Shown here in pieces: positions 1 through 6,746 of a stretch of 8,230 bases of DNA (the first letter of the stretch is position 1; every line of letters starts with the position of its first letter). The notes beneath the pieces are model-generated. The model searched no databases and was not told where the DNA came from. It saw only the letters and a program-made list of their open reading frames with translations. Made by a program: the position numbers and the translations under genes. The DNA comes from CBFGTJ01 sp965651815 (GTDB lineage: Bacteria; Actinomycetota; Acidimicrobiia; Acidimicrobiales; Microtrichaceae), in NCBI GenBank assembly GCA_965651815.1, contig CBFGTJ010000142.1:1-8230 (forward strand). Reading direction: 5' to 3'.

Positions 1-63
1 GACGTGCAGCTCGCGCGCCGCATGGCGGAGCTCGCCGCCGGCCTGGGCGCCGCCCCGACCTGA
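1..63 (+). CDS. C-terminal end of an upstream gene, possibly pterin-4a-carbinolamine dehydratase
   Basis: Frame 1 is open from the window edge to a TGA at 61-63 and gives 20 residues ending LAAGLGAAPT. The fragment DVQLARRMAELAAGLGA resembles the C-terminal helix of actinobacterial 4a-hydroxytetrahydrobiopterin dehydratases, where a glycine-leucine segment is followed by a helix of the type D-x-x-LA-x-R-I-x-x-LA. That enzyme removes water from 4a-hydroxytetrahydrobiopterin to recycle the pterin cofactor. The assignment rests on a very short fragment and on recalled family character. Codon use fits a real gene (third positions are G or C in nearly every codon). It could be any protein with an amphipathic C-terminal helix. 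Confidence 0.4.
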   Translation, partial: DVQLARRMAELAAGLGAAPT

Positions 64-100
64 CGCCAACGACCCCTCCATCCCCGTCCCTCCAACGCCG

Positions 101-138
101 GTGGGCGGGCAGGTGGCCGGTGGACGGGCAGGTGGCCG
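101..138 (+). repeat. 19-bp tandem repeat, two copies
   Basis: Copies at 101-119 and 120-138 are identical except at the fifth base (G versus A); the shared part is CGGGCAGGTGGCCG. The repeat lies in the 98-base gap between the upstream gene's stop and the lipoprotein gene, ending about 12 bases before the Shine-Dalgarno region. It could be a simple slippage duplication or a two-site regulatory element. No inverted symmetry is evident. Confidence 0.75.
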
Positions 139-161
139 ACGGATGAACCTAAGGTGGTTGC

Positions 162-1163
162 ATGGGGAACAAGGTGGGACGGCGGTGGTGGAGCTTCGGC
201 GCGGCGTTGGCCGTGCTGGCGGTGGTGCTGGCGGCGTGCACGCCGCCACCGAACGACCCCGGAGCACCGCCGACGACGCTCGAACCGCTGCCGGAGCCGC
301 CGAGCAGCTTCTCGGTGCTCGCCTACAACATCGCGGGGCTGCCCCAGGGCATCTCGGGCTCGAACCCCGAGCGCAACATCCCGCTGATCAGCCCGCTGCT
401 CAACGACTACGACGTGGTCCTCACCCAGGAGGACTTCGACTGGTGGGTGCCGATCGCGGGGCTGCTCGACTTCGCGAACTACCACACGCGCCTGCGCGCC
501 GACGCGGTGCACCCCTGGCGCACGGCTCGCCACCCCGGGCCCGAGGCGGTCGGGGTCGACGCCTCGTCGCGGGGGCTGCTCGTCGGTGACGGCATCGGGA
601 TCATGGCGAAGTACCCGCTGTACGACGAGCGGGTCGCCGCCTGGCACGACTGCTTCGGCGGTGCGCTGCCCCCGGGCGCCGCGGACTGCCTCGCGATGAA
701 GGGGTTCCGCATGATGCGGATGGTGCTCGGCGACGGCCTCGAGGTGGACGTCTACAGCCTGCACGCCGAGGCGGGCGGCACCGAGCGTGACCAGGAGCTG
801 CAGGTCGAGAACTTCATCCAGCTCGCCGAGGCCATCGAGGAGTGGAGCGAGGGTCGCGCGGTGATCGTGGGTGGCGACACGAACCTGCACATCGACGCCC
901 ACCCCGACAGCGGCGACGGCCAGGACGCGGTGATCTGGGAGACGTTCCTGACCCGGCTCGGGCTGGTCGACTCGTGCGACGTGCTGTCCTGCGCACACCC
1001 CGGCAGCATCGACAAGATCGCCTACCGCAGCGGTGGGGGCGTCGTGCTGCAGGCGACCTCGCACGACCTGCCACGCGCCCGGTTCCGCACGGCGTCGGGC
1101 GAGGACCTCAGCGACCACCCGCCGGTCGTCGTCGAGTTCGACTGGGACCGCGCCGCGGGCTGA
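162..1163 (+). CDS. Secreted lipoprotein of the endonuclease/exonuclease/phosphatase (sphingomyelinase-like) family
   Basis: This 333-residue protein probably is a metal-dependent phosphodiesterase anchored outside the cell membrane. Residues 1-26 form a lipoprotein signal: basic KVGRR, a hydrophobic stretch, then the lipobox LAAC with Cys26 as the lipidated residue. A proline-rich linker (about 27-48) follows. The fold's motifs come in order: YNIAGLP with Asn56, TQED with Glu90 (metal ligand position), GDGIGIMAKYP (143-152), Lys180, YSLHAEAG with His201, GGDTN with Asp239 and Asn241, SIDKI with Asp284, and SDHPP with Asp318/His319 (catalytic pair). The YNIAGLP opening is closer to neutral sphingomyelinase-like members than to exonuclease III. 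Cys163/Cys176 and Cys272/Cys277 could form disulfides, which fits export. The ATG at 162 has AAGGTGG at 151-157. Substrate (phospholipid, nucleic acid or other phosphodiester) cannot be told from sequence. Confidence 0.88.
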   Translation: MGNKVGRRWWSFGAALAVLAVVLAACTPPPNDPGAPPTTLEPLPEPPSSFSVLAYNIAGLPQGISGSNPERNIPLISPLLNDYDVVLTQEDFDWWVPIAGLLDFANYHTRLRADAVHPWRTARHPGPEAVGVDASSRGLLVGDGIGIMAKYPLYDERVAAWHDCFGGALPPGAADCLAMKGFRMMRMVLGDGLEVDVYSLHAEAGGTERDQELQVENFIQLAEAIEEWSEGRAVIVGGDTNLHIDAHPDSGDGQDAVIWETFLTRLGLVDSCDVLSCAHPGSIDKIAYRSGGGVVLQATSHDLPRARFRTASGEDLSDHPPVVVEFDWDRAAG

Positions 1164-1182
1164 CCCGCCCGCTCGGAGCTGT

Positions 1183-1216
1183 CGACGGGGCCCGGCCGCA
1201 GGGCCGGGCCCTGTCG
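1183..1216. terminator. Strong hairpin between convergent genes, likely bidirectional terminator
   Basis: Arms 1183-1197 and 1202-1216 pair over 15 bp with a single G-T wobble, closing a 4-base GCAG loop; the core is GGGCCCGGCC/GGCCGGGCCC. The hairpin lies 20 bases after the lipoprotein gene's stop and about 42 bases beyond the sufU stop on the other strand, so it can end transcription from both sides. No T-tract follows, as is common in high-GC actinobacteria. Confidence 0.7.
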
Positions 1217-1247
1217 CGTGGCCAGGCCCTGTCGCGTGGCCAGGCCC
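1207..1247 (+). repeat. 18-bp tandem duplication growing out of the terminator arm
   Basis: GGCCCTGTCGCGTGGCCA occurs perfectly at 1207-1224 and 1225-1242, followed by a partial third copy GGCCC at 1243-1247. The first copy includes the descending arm of the hairpin at 1183-1216, so the duplication partly copies the terminator arm and offers competing pairings. It is outside all coding regions. Confidence 0.8.
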
Positions 1248-1257
1248 GGCGCGGCCC

Positions 1258-1761
1258 TCAGGCCTTCGCGGCGGCGACCTCGTCGAGGCCCTGCGACAGG
1301 GTGTTCCAGCTCAGGGTCGCGCACTTGATCCGCACCGGGAACTTCACCACGCCGCGCAGCGCCTCCAGGTCCCCGAGCGGCACGTCGGAGCTGCCCGCCG
1401 CCGCGGCGTCCTCGGCAGCGCCGCCCTCGAGGCCCTCCTCGTGGATCGACATCATCGACTTGAACGCACGGGTCAGGTCGCGGATCTCGCCGATCGTGTG
1501 GCCCTTCACGGCGGCCGACATCATCGACGCCGAGGACTGCGAGATCGAGCAGCCCTGCCCACCGATGCGGATCTCCTCGACCGTGGCGTCGTCGCCCTTG
1601 GACGGGTCGTCGACCTGGAGGTACACCACGATCTCGTCACCGCACAGCGGGTTGAAGCCTTCCGCCCGGATCGCGGGCGGGGTGGGCAGCTCGCCCCGGT
1701 TCCGGGGGCTGCGGTAGTGGTCGAGGATGATCTCTCGGTACAGGTCTTCCAGGCCCGACAT
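1258..1761 (-). CDS. sufU: SufU: Fe-S assembly scaffold / zinc-dependent sulfurtransferase
   Basis: This 167-residue protein accepts persulfide sulfur from SufS for cytosolic Fe-S cluster assembly by the SUF pathway. It opens with LEDLYREIILDHYRSPRNRG, the family's N-terminal helix motif. The Zn/sulfur ligands are present: Cys40 and Asp42 in NPLCGDE, Cys71 in GGQGCSISQSSASMM, and Cys147 in PVRIKCATLSW. The extra stretch before the third cysteine (about 105-138, with a glycine/alanine-rich acidic part at 111-125) is the insertion that separates SufU from IscU; it appears a little longer than usual, making the protein about 20 residues longer than the roughly 147 I recall for Bacillus SufU. The ATG at 1761 has GGAGG seven bases upstream (CCTCC at 1769-1773 on the plus strand). 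It is the last gene of the sufCSU run, 94 bases after sufS. Confidence 0.95.
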   Translation of the reverse strand: MSGLEDLYREIILDHYRSPRNRGELPTPPAIRAEGFNPLCGDEIVVYLQVDDPSKGDDATVEEIRIGGQGCSISQSSASMMSAAVKGHTIGEIRDLTRAFKSMMSIHEEGLEGGAAEDAAAAGSSDVPLGDLEALRGVVKFPVRIKCATLSWNTLSQGLDEVAAAKA

Positions 1762-1821
1762 GCGGTGCCCTCCGTTGCGGTGATCGACGTTGGCTGGGTC
1801 GGCTGTGTGCTGTCTCGGTCG

Positions 1822-1835
1822 GCCCCGGGTGGGGC
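1822..1835. other. Weak hairpin in the sufS-sufU gap
   Basis: GCCCC (1822-1826) and GGGGC (1831-1835) pair around a 4-base GGGT loop. It lies in the 94-base gap (1762-1855) between sufS and sufU, which otherwise holds only the sufU Shine-Dalgarno. It may be a weak attenuator, a transcript-processing site, or chance in GC-rich DNA. Confidence 0.25.
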
Positions 1836-1855
1836 GTCGTGAGTGGGGCGGCCCC

Positions 1856-3117
1856 TCAGAAGGCGAAGAACGAGCCCGCGTCCTCCAACGCGTCGCCGAG
1901 GGCGTCGATGTCGGAGGCGTCGTTGTAGACGTACCACGATGCTCGCACGGTGGCACCCACCCCGAGAACTCGCATCAGCGGCTTGGCGCAGTGGTGGCCG
2001 GGCCGCACGCACACCCCGTGCTGGTCGAGGACCTGTGACAGGTCGTGGGGGTGGATGTCGTCGAACCCGAAGCCCATCGCTCCGCCACGCTCGGTGGGGT
2101 CGAGCGGGCCGTGGATCGTCAACCGGTCCCCGAACCGCTCGGTGAGGGTCTCGAACGCGTACCGGCTCAGCTCGATCTCGTGCTCGCGCACCGCCTGCAT
2201 GCCGAGCCCGGTGAGGTAGTCGATCGCCGCGGCGAGCCCCACGGTCTCGGCGATCGGCGGGGTGCCGGCCTCGAACTTGTGCGGCACCTCCGCGGGGGTG
2301 AACCCGTCGGTGCGCACGTCGAGGATCATGCCGCCACCGCCGAGGAACGGCGGCATCTCCTCGAGCAGCTCCCGCCGCGCCCACAGCACGCCGATGCCGG
2401 TGGGCCCGCACATCTTGTGGCCGGAGAACGCGAGGAAGTCGGCGCCGAGCTCGCCGACGTCGGTCGGCACGTGCGGCACGTACTGGCAGGCGTCGACGCA
2501 GACGAGCGCGCCCGCGTCGTGGGCCAGGTCGGCGAGCCGTCGGACCGGGGTGATCGTGCCGACGACGTTCGACATGGCGGTCACCGACAGCAGCTTCACT
2601 CCGTCGAGGAGCCGATCGATGCCCTCGAGGTCGAGGTGGCCGTCGTCGGTGACGCGGATCCAGCGGACCTCCACGCCCCGCTCGGCGGCCAGCTGCTGCC
2701 AGGGGACGATGTTCGCGTGGTGCTCCAGCTCGCTGAGCAGCACCGCGTCGCCCGGGCCGAGGTTCGCAGCGCCCCACGAGCGTGCGACCAGGTTGAGCGA
2801 CTCGGTGGCGTTCTTGGTGAACACGATCTCGTCGGGGTCGGTGGCGCCGATGAAGCCCGCGGTCTTGGCGCGCGCCGACTCCATCGCGTCGGTCGCCTCC
2901 TCCGCGAGCGCGTACGCGGCGCGGTGCACGTTCGCGTGCGTCATCCGGTAGTAGCGGTCCATCGCCTCGATCACCTGCTGCGGCTTCTGGGAGGACGCCG
3001 CGGAGTCGAGGAAGACGAGCCGCCGGTCGTGGAAGGTGCGCTCGAGGATCGGGAAGTCCTTGCGGATGCGCTCGACGTCCAGCGTGTCCCGCACCGTCGC
3101 CTCCCCGGTGGTCGGCT

Positions 3118-3127
<10 letters not shown>
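1856..3127 (-). CDS. sufS: SufS: cysteine desulfurase (class V aminotransferase fold, group II)
   Basis: This 423-residue PLP enzyme removes sulfur from L-cysteine to give alanine and an enzyme persulfide passed to SufU. Visible landmarks: FLDSAASSQKP (39-49, typical start of group II desulfurases), NATESLNLVARSW (106-118), ELEHHANIVPW (133-143) with the PLP-stacking histidine, VDACQ (Asp212, pyridine nitrogen contact), FSGHKMCGPTG with Lys238 as the Schiff-base lysine, FEAGTPP (285-291), and RPGHHCAKPLM with Cys380 as the persulfide-bearing residue. Length is close to the family's usual 405-425. The ATG at 3127 overlaps the last 10 bases of sufC and has GGAAGGG about 8 bases before it inside sufC, so the two genes are probably translationally coupled. 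The VDACQ cysteine, where alanine is usual, is a minor oddity. Pairing with SufU identifies it as SufS rather than CsdA. Confidence 0.96.
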
Positions 3128-3906
<779 letters not shown>

Positions 3907-3915
3907 GGACGACAG

Positions 3916-3943
3916 CTTATTTCCACTATGGGGGTAGTGGAAA
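3916..3943 (-). promoter_or_regulatory. Predicted sufC promoter
   Basis: On the minus strand, TTTCCA (plus-strand 3938-3943) and AATAAG (3916-3921) are separated by 16 bases and each match four of six consensus positions of -35 and -10 elements. The -10 ends 9 bases before the sufC ATG, which would put transcription start at or within a few bases of the start codon and explain the missing Shine-Dalgarno. The elements lie mostly inside the inverted repeat at 3919-3944. Confidence 0.4.
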
Positions 3944-3944
3944 T
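3919..3944. promoter_or_regulatory. Perfect inverted repeat over the sufC promoter, operator candidate
   Basis: ATTTCCACTA (3919-3928) and TAGTGGAAAT (3935-3944) form perfect 10-bp arms around TGGGGG. AT-rich arms stand out in GC-rich surroundings. The element ends 12 bases before the sufC ATG and overlaps the predicted -35 and -10, as expected for a repressor site. Fe-S genes are often controlled by Rrf2/IscR-type or SufR-type sensors. The half-site spacing differs from the E. coli IscR type 1 consensus as I recall it (ACT to AGT is 8 bases here rather than about 5), so I do not name the regulator. An RNA hairpin is less likely because most of it would lie upstream of the transcript. Confidence 0.7.
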
Positions 3945-3999
3945 GGCCCCCCGCTCCGGCTGGCGACGCGTTCAGCGGGGCGCGGGCGGCCGAAACCTG

Positions 4000-4028
4000 T
4001 TGACCCCCAGTAAACCAACTGATTTGAT
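4000..4028 (+). promoter_or_regulatory. Predicted promoter of the TauE/SafE gene
   Basis: TTGACC (4000-4005) and TTTGAT (4023-4028) with a 17-base spacer resemble vegetative -35/-10 elements (five and four of six matches). The region 4000-4034 is notably AT-richer than its surroundings. The predicted leader to the GTG start is about 40 bases. Confidence 0.45.
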
Positions 4029-4076
4029 GGGAAACGTCGGCGAACAGGGCACGAGGGAAGGCGCAGAGGGGGTTCG

Positions 4077-4997
4077 GTGGAGCGATTGCTGCTGTTCGTG
4101 CTCGCCGGCTTCGTCGCGCAGCTCATCGACGGCTCCCTCGGCATGGGATTCGGCGTCATCGGCACCTCCGTGCTGCTCGCCGGCGGCGCCACGGCCGCGG
4201 CGGCCTCGGCGGTGATCCACGCCGCCAAGGTCGGCACCGCGTTCGTGTCCGGCGCGTCGCACTGGCGCTTCGGCAACGTGCACTGGAGGACCGTGCTGCT
4301 GCTCGGGGTCCCCGGCGCGGTGGGCGCCTACGCGGGAGCGACGTTCCTGTCCTCCGTCGACGGCCGCGCGTTCGCGCCGTTCACCGCCGCCATCCTCCTG
4401 GTGCTCGGCGGCTACATGGTCGCCCGGTTCGCGTTCGGCGTCGCACGCCGCCCCGTGGACCCGAACCAGCTCCGGCCGCGGTTCCTCCTGCCCCTGGGGC
4501 TCGTCGGCGGTGTCGTCGACGCGATCGGCGGCGGCGGTTGGGGGCCGGTGACCACGCCGACCCTGATGACGGTCGGGCGCATGGACCCCCGGCGCGCGAT
4601 CGGGTCCGTGTCGCTGTCGGAGCTGCTCGTCGCCCTCGCCGCCAGCGCCGGGTTCCTCGTGCACCTCGACCGCGGCGAGCTCGACGGCGGTGCGGTGCTC
4701 GCGCTGCTCGCCGGCGCGGTCGTCGTCGCCCCGATCGCCGCCTGGGTCGTGAAGGTGCTGCACGCCCGGGTGCTCGGCACGATCGTCGGCGTGCTCATCG
4801 TCGTCCTCGACGCCCGCACGATCCTGGCGTCGCTCGGCGCGGGTGCGGGAGTGGTCGCTGCGGTGCTCGTGGGGCTGTGCCTCGCGGGAGCGGCGTGCAC
4901 CACCCGCGCCGTGGTGCTCGCACGCGAGGAGGCCGCCCTCATCGCCCGCCTGCCCGCCGAGGACCCCGCCACCGACCCTGCGCTCGCGCGGCCGTAG
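4077..4997 (+). CDS. TauE/SafE-family membrane transporter (putative sulfite/sulfonate-linked exporter)
   Basis: This 306-residue integral membrane protein has about eight hydrophobic segments (roughly 4-34, 72-92, 102-121, 137-157, 178-197, 205-225, 232-250, 255-275). It shows the two related half-motifs of the family: AQLIDGSLGMGFG (14-26) and GGVVDAIGGGGWGP (144-157), with Asp18 and Asp148 in equivalent places, reflecting an internal duplication. Family members are proposed to move sulfite, sulfoacetate or other sulfur-containing anions across the cytoplasmic membrane; individual substrates are mostly unknown. GTG start at 4077 with AGAGGGGG four bases upstream. It is divergent from sufC across a shared 170-base control region, and converges with the hydrolase gene at 5028. 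A link to sulfur handling is inferred from family plus position. Confidence 0.88.
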   Translation: MERLLLFVLAGFVAQLIDGSLGMGFGVIGTSVLLAGGATAAAASAVIHAAKVGTAFVSGASHWRFGNVHWRTVLLLGVPGAVGAYAGATFLSSVDGRAFAPFTAAILLVLGGYMVARFAFGVARRPVDPNQLRPRFLLPLGLVGGVVDAIGGGGWGPVTTPTLMTVGRMDPRRAIGSVSLSELLVALAASAGFLVHLDRGELDGGAVLALLAGAVVVAPIAAWVVKVLHARVLGTIVGVLIVVLDARTILASLGAGAGVVAAVLVGLCLAGAACTTRAVVLAREEAALIARLPAEDPATDPALARP

Positions 4998-5012
4998 CGG
5001 CTCAGGCGGACT

Positions 5013-5027
5013 GGCGGGCCGGCCGCC
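5013..5027. terminator. Small GC hairpin between convergent genes
   Basis: GGCGG (5013-5017) and CCGCC (5023-5027) pair around GCCGG in the 30-base gap between the transporter stop and the hydrolase stop. A bidirectional terminator is plausible from position, but a 5-bp GC stem is common by chance here. Confidence 0.3.
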
Positions 5028-5645
5028 TCACCAGCCGCGCTCGATCCACTCGTCCAGGTGCGGTGCCTCGGCCCCGATCGTGGTGTCGTCGCCGTGGCCG
5101 GGCATCACGAGGGTGTCCGGCGCGAGGCGGGCGAAGAGCCGGCGCTCGATCGAGCGGATGATCGTGTCGAAGTCGCCCCCCTCGAAGCTCGTGTTGCCCG
5201 GCCCGCCGGGGAACAGCGTGTCGCCGGAGAACAGCAGCGGCTTGCCCTCGACGAGGAAGCACATCGAGCCCGGCGTGTGCCCCGGGGTGTGGATCGTGCG
5301 CAGGCGCAGCTCGCCCACCTCGATGACCTCGTCGTCCTCGAGCAGCTCGTCGTAGGAGTCGAGCATCGAGGCGTCCTCGCCGGTGACGCCGACCGAGTAC
5401 CCGGCGTCGCGCAGCTGGGGCACCGCCTGGATGTGGTCCCAGTGCCCGTGGGTCTCGAGCACGCGCCGCACCCCGAGCCCCTTCGCGAGCTCGAGCAGCC
5501 GCTCGTGCTCGTTGGCGGCGTCGATCAGCACCGCGTCGCCCGTGTGCCGGCAGCGCAGCACGAACACGTTGTTGTCCAACGGGCCGACGACGACCTTGTG
5601 GATCTCGAGGTCGGTGTCGGCGAGGTGGAGCGTGTCGGCGGCCAT
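5028..5645 (-). CDS. Metallo-beta-lactamase-fold hydrolase (glyoxalase II-like)
   Basis: This 205-residue soluble protein has a complete two-metal site: THGHWDH with His66, His68, Asp70 and His71; HTPGHTPGS with His123; FSGDTLF with Asp142; and MPGHGDDT with His184. The HTPGHTPGS motif and the GDTLFPGGPGNTSFEGGDF segment (141-159) are typical of the glyoxalase II-like branch, which often hydrolyses thioesters such as S-lactoyl-thiol conjugates; the real substrate is unknown. No signal peptide, so cytoplasmic. The ATG at 5645 has GAGG eight bases upstream. It lies 57 bases downstream of the WYL regulator gene in the same direction, so it may share its transcript. The product is shorter than classic GloB (about 250), lacking its helical C-terminal domain. 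Confidence 0.9.
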   Translation of the reverse strand: MAADTLHLADTDLEIHKVVVGPLDNNVFVLRCRHTGDAVLIDAANEHERLLELAKGLGVRRVLETHGHWDHIQAVPQLRDAGYSVGVTGEDASMLDSYDELLEDDEVIEVGELRLRTIHTPGHTPGSMCFLVEGKPLLFSGDTLFPGGPGNTSFEGGDFDTIIRSIERRLFARLAPDTLVMPGHGDDTTIGAEAPHLDEWIERGW

Positions 5646-5702
5646 GGCCCCATCCTCGCGCCGTCGCCCGTGCGGTTCCGGGCGTACCGGTCCCGGGGGA
5701 CC

Positions 5703-6683
5703 TCAGCCGCTGGGTGGCGGCGCGTTCCGCTCGGCCAGGGCGGCTGCGAGCTCGTGCAGGCGGCGTCGCAGCGACGCGGGCTCGTGGACCTCGACCCCGC
5801 CGCCGAGGGCGAGCAGCTGGTCCGCGGCGACCGCCTCGGACTCGACCTCGAGCTCGACGGTGGTCCACCCCTCCGTCGTGGCAGGGCGACCGGTGGCGCG
5901 CGCCCGTTCCGCGGCGCCCGGGTCGGTCACCTCGCCGAGCCGGCGCAGCGCCACGGGGCTGAGGGAGAGCCGGCACCGCTCCCGCAGCAGCGCGCGGTCG
6001 AACTCGGCGGACGAGCGTGACCACCACTGCGCGAGGTCGAAGCCCGCAGGGCGGGTGAACGTCTCGTCGCGCACGGCGACCGACGCGACGCGGCCGACGC
6101 GGTAGGTGCGCACGTCGCCGCGGTGGCGTGCGACCAGGTACCAGGTGCCCGCCTTGAGCACGAGCCCCAGCGGGTCGAGCCGGCGACGGACCGGACGGTC
6201 GCGGCGGCGATGGGTCACGTCCAGGCGGCGGGAGGCCCACACCGCCTCGGCGATGGTCGGCAGGTGGCGGGTGTCGTCGGGGCGGTGGAACCAGCCCGGC
6301 GCGTCCAGGAGGAACCGCTCCTCGATGCGTGCGGCCCTGGCGCGCAGCTCGGGTGGCAGGGCCGAGCGCACCTTCAACCGTGCGCCGAGCGCGACCGCAC
6401 CGAGCCCGAGGTCGCTGACCGCGGTGGGCACTCCGGCGAGGGTCAGCGCGGCCGCCTCGTCGCCGGTGAGCGCGTCGAGGTCGGTGCGCCACTCGGGGAG
6501 GAGGCGGATGCCGCCGCCCGGGCCGCTCTCGGTCCACAGCGGCACACCGGTCGCCTGCAGCTCGGTGACGTCCCGGTAGATCGTGCGCACCGAGATCCCG
6601 AGCTCCTCGGCCAGCTCCGCCGCGGTCCAGCGCTCCCGGGTCCGGCACAGCATCACGAGTGAGATGAGGCGGCTCGCGCGCAC
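5703..6683 (-). CDS. HTH/WYL-domain transcriptional regulator (YafY/DeoR-like)
   Basis: This 326-residue regulator has an N-terminal winged helix (about 1-60; TAAELAEELGISVRTIYRDVTELQ holds the recognition helix) followed by PGGGIRLLPEW, and a WYL domain (about 140-210) with Trp-Tyr-Leu at 181-183 in KAGTWYLVARHRGDVRTYRVGRV. A C-terminal extension (about 225-315) is the usual WCX region. WYL domains bind ligands, including nucleic acids, in several known regulators. I chose the GTG at 6683 because the protein then starts RASRLISLV, the normal opening of this family; upstream frame lacks conserved sequence. No Shine-Dalgarno is visible; TACGGT (a TANNNT -10 hexamer, plus-strand 6690-6695) lies 6 bases upstream, so translation may be leaderless. 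It is divergent from the PPOX-like gene across 6684-6746, which holds an inverted repeat, suggesting local control and autoregulation. Confidence 0.92.
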   Translation of the reverse strand: MRASRLISLVMLCRTRERWTAAELAEELGISVRTIYRDVTELQATGVPLWTESGPGGGIRLLPEWRTDLDALTGDEAAALTLAGVPTAVSDLGLGAVALGARLKVRSALPPELRARAARIEERFLLDAPGWFHRPDDTRHLPTIAEAVWASRRLDVTHRRRDRPVRRRLDPLGLVLKAGTWYLVARHRGDVRTYRVGRVASVAVRDETFTRPAGFDLAQWWSRSSAEFDRALLRERCRLSLSPVALRRLGEVTDPGAAERARATGRPATTEGWTTVELEVESEAVAADQLLALGGGVEVHEPASLRRRLHELAAALAERNAPPPSG

Positions 6684-6705
6684 GGGACGACCGTACCGGC
6701 ACTCC

Positions 6706-6722
6706 CTGACAAGAGATGTCAG
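6706..6722. promoter_or_regulatory. CTGACA-N5-TGTCAG inverted repeat, operator candidate for the WYL regulator
   Basis: CTGACA (6706-6711) and TGTCAG (6717-6722) are perfect 6-bp arms around AGAGA, in the short gap between divergent regulator and PPOX-like genes. TGACA/TGTCA half-sites are, as I recall, a recurring pattern near YafY-type WYL regulators; this is from memory, not a search. The site lies 22 bases from the regulator start and 24 bases from the ATG of the target, where bound protein could block both promoters. Confidence 0.6.
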
Positions 6723-6746
6723 TGACCCTGTCGCACCGTGGGACGC

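Noticed and set aside
172..240. Twin-arginine signal in the lipoprotein
   Set aside because: There is an RR pair, but the residues after it (W-W-S) do not fit the Tat consensus; a plain Sec lipoprotein signal with an LAAC lipobox explains the N-terminus.
1845..1855. GGGGC-G-GCCCC symmetrical sequence beside the sufS stop
   Set aside because: A one-base loop cannot form a hairpin, and an 11-base GC symmetry is unremarkable here.
1762..1956. Upstream extension of the sufU frame by 65 codons
   Set aside because: It overlaps the sufS end in another frame, and the SufU N-terminal motif starts at the ATG at 1761, which has a strong Shine-Dalgarno.
5058..6020. 320-codon plus-strand open frame opposite the MBL and WYL genes
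   Set aside because: Antisense shadow: it spans two unrelated genes and the gap between them, with no recognisable domain.
5002..6702. 566-codon minus-strand open frame over the MBL and WYL genes
   Set aside because: Translation is almost wholly Arg/Pro/Ala/Gly in a shifted frame; the two real genes in the same interval show complete conserved motifs.
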